In this document: piece by piece, positions 5,481 to 5,804 of the stretch
Layout of the letters: each line of letters begins with the position of its first letter
Numbering within the stretch: the first letter of the stretch is position 1
Assembly (NCBI GenBank): GCA_031274385.1
Contig: JAISQH010000304.1
Span: 1 to 5,804 of the forward strand
Length of the DNA stretch: 5,804 nt
DNA from: Planctomycetaceae bacterium
GTDB taxonomy: Bacteria > Planctomycetota > Planctomycetia > Pirellulales > Thermoguttaceae
Direction: 5' to 3'
Notes under the pieces: model-generated
Databases searched by the model: none
What the model was told of the DNA's origin: nothing
What the model saw: only the letters and a program-made list of their open reading frames with translations
Position numbers and translations under genes: made by a program

Positions 5481-5804
5481 CGTTGGTCGGATTTTGAGTA
5501 CCAAAATTCCGAACAAACGCTTGGTATTTTTCAGACTCGTGGGAAAACCGGAAAACATTGCGTTTCGTTATTCTATGAGTTGATTTCCCATTTGGAAAAG
5601 TTACGGAAAAAACGTAACCCGGACCAAATTTACGTTTTCGACCATTACCACGATTGTAAAAATATCGGGAAAATTATCGGCGATTATATGGGAGAGGCGG
5701 ATTTGAAAGTTTGGGACAAATTTTTTATCAATCTACGGGCAAGTTTTACTACGGATAGAGAGCGGGAAGAAATGAAGGATTCGGTATTGGATGCCATACT
5801 TGGG
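5463..5804 (+). pseudogene. Tyrosine recombinase catalytic-domain fragment, 5'-truncated, open at window end
   Basis: An open frame of 114 codons runs from ATG 5463 through the last base with no stop. RWSDFEYQNSEQTLGIFQTRGKTGK (split here as RWSDF at 7-11 and RGKTGK at 26-31) looks like the beta-hairpin following Arg box I, with the candidate catalytic Lys in KTGK. LKVWDKFFINLRASFTTD (81-98) resembles the planctomycete integrase segment around the second catalytic Arg (Arg92), with Ile at the place usually held by His or Gln. DSVLDAILG at the edge is where the box leading to the G-H-S/N motif would follow. The N-terminal SAM-like domain and Arg box I are missing, and the upstream sequence in this frame is lutB shadow. 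The 3' end, including the Tyr nucleophile, is outside the window. No Shine-Dalgarno is present. It is most likely a dead remnant; a short functional relative cannot be excluded. Confidence 0.65.

Noticed and set aside
1..5804. tRNA, rRNA or known riboswitch
   Set aside because: No cloverleaf, rRNA core motif or riboswitch-like conserved leader was seen in the three intergenic gaps.

Overview
The window looks like a chromosomal piece of a Planctomycetota bacterium, perhaps a low-GC lineage of the Pirellulales type. The main reason is the minus-strand gene: a prepilin-like N-terminus (GFTLVELLVVIAIIG...AVQAAREAARR) joined to a DUF1559 body that ends in an H-X9-DG motif, a family hugely expanded in planctomycetes. 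A recombinase remnant at the right edge also has a planctomycete-like NLRAS box. AT-rich gaps packed with imperfect palindromes and heptad repeats fit this. The assignment rests on gene content only.

Layout. 1-304 has no convincing gene. It holds two small hairpins, one copy of a 22-bp repeat and a long imperfect palindrome. 305-1507 (minus) is the DUF1559 prepilin-like gene. 1508-1899 is a divergent regulatory region with two sigma70-like promoters pointing away from each other, around a 96-bp palindromic element and a heptad repeat. 1900-3816 (plus) encodes a 638-residue NuoF-type flavo-iron-sulfur protein with the full HydB/HndC domain order. 3817-4051 has a heptad repeat and a 154-bp palindrome. 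4052-5440 (plus) is lutB, the LUD-domain iron-sulfur subunit of lactate oxidation. From 5463 a tyrosine recombinase fragment, apparently lacking its 5' part, runs off the window.

Function. The HydB-type protein would bind FMN and NAD(H) and carry a chain of Fe-S clusters. LutB belongs to the LutABC L-lactate oxidation complex. They are adjacent and co-directional, but the usual partners are missing: no NuoE/HydC or HydA beside the first, no lutA or lutC beside the second. A link from lactate oxidation to NAD(H) is possible, but only an inference, and the palindrome between the genes may uncouple their transcription.

Most notable: the DUF1559 gene seems to start at an ATG with a good Shine-Dalgarno (ATG at 1461) in the wrong frame, and a run of ten G just downstream would have to slip (-1 frameshift, or a length of 8 or 11 G) to enter the pilin frame. 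This suggests phase variation, slippage or a homopolymer error. Also notable are the 22-bp direct repeat at both ends of the window, the second copy lying exactly at the start of the recombinase fragment, and three classes of intergenic palindrome plus a heptad repeat placed at gene boundaries.
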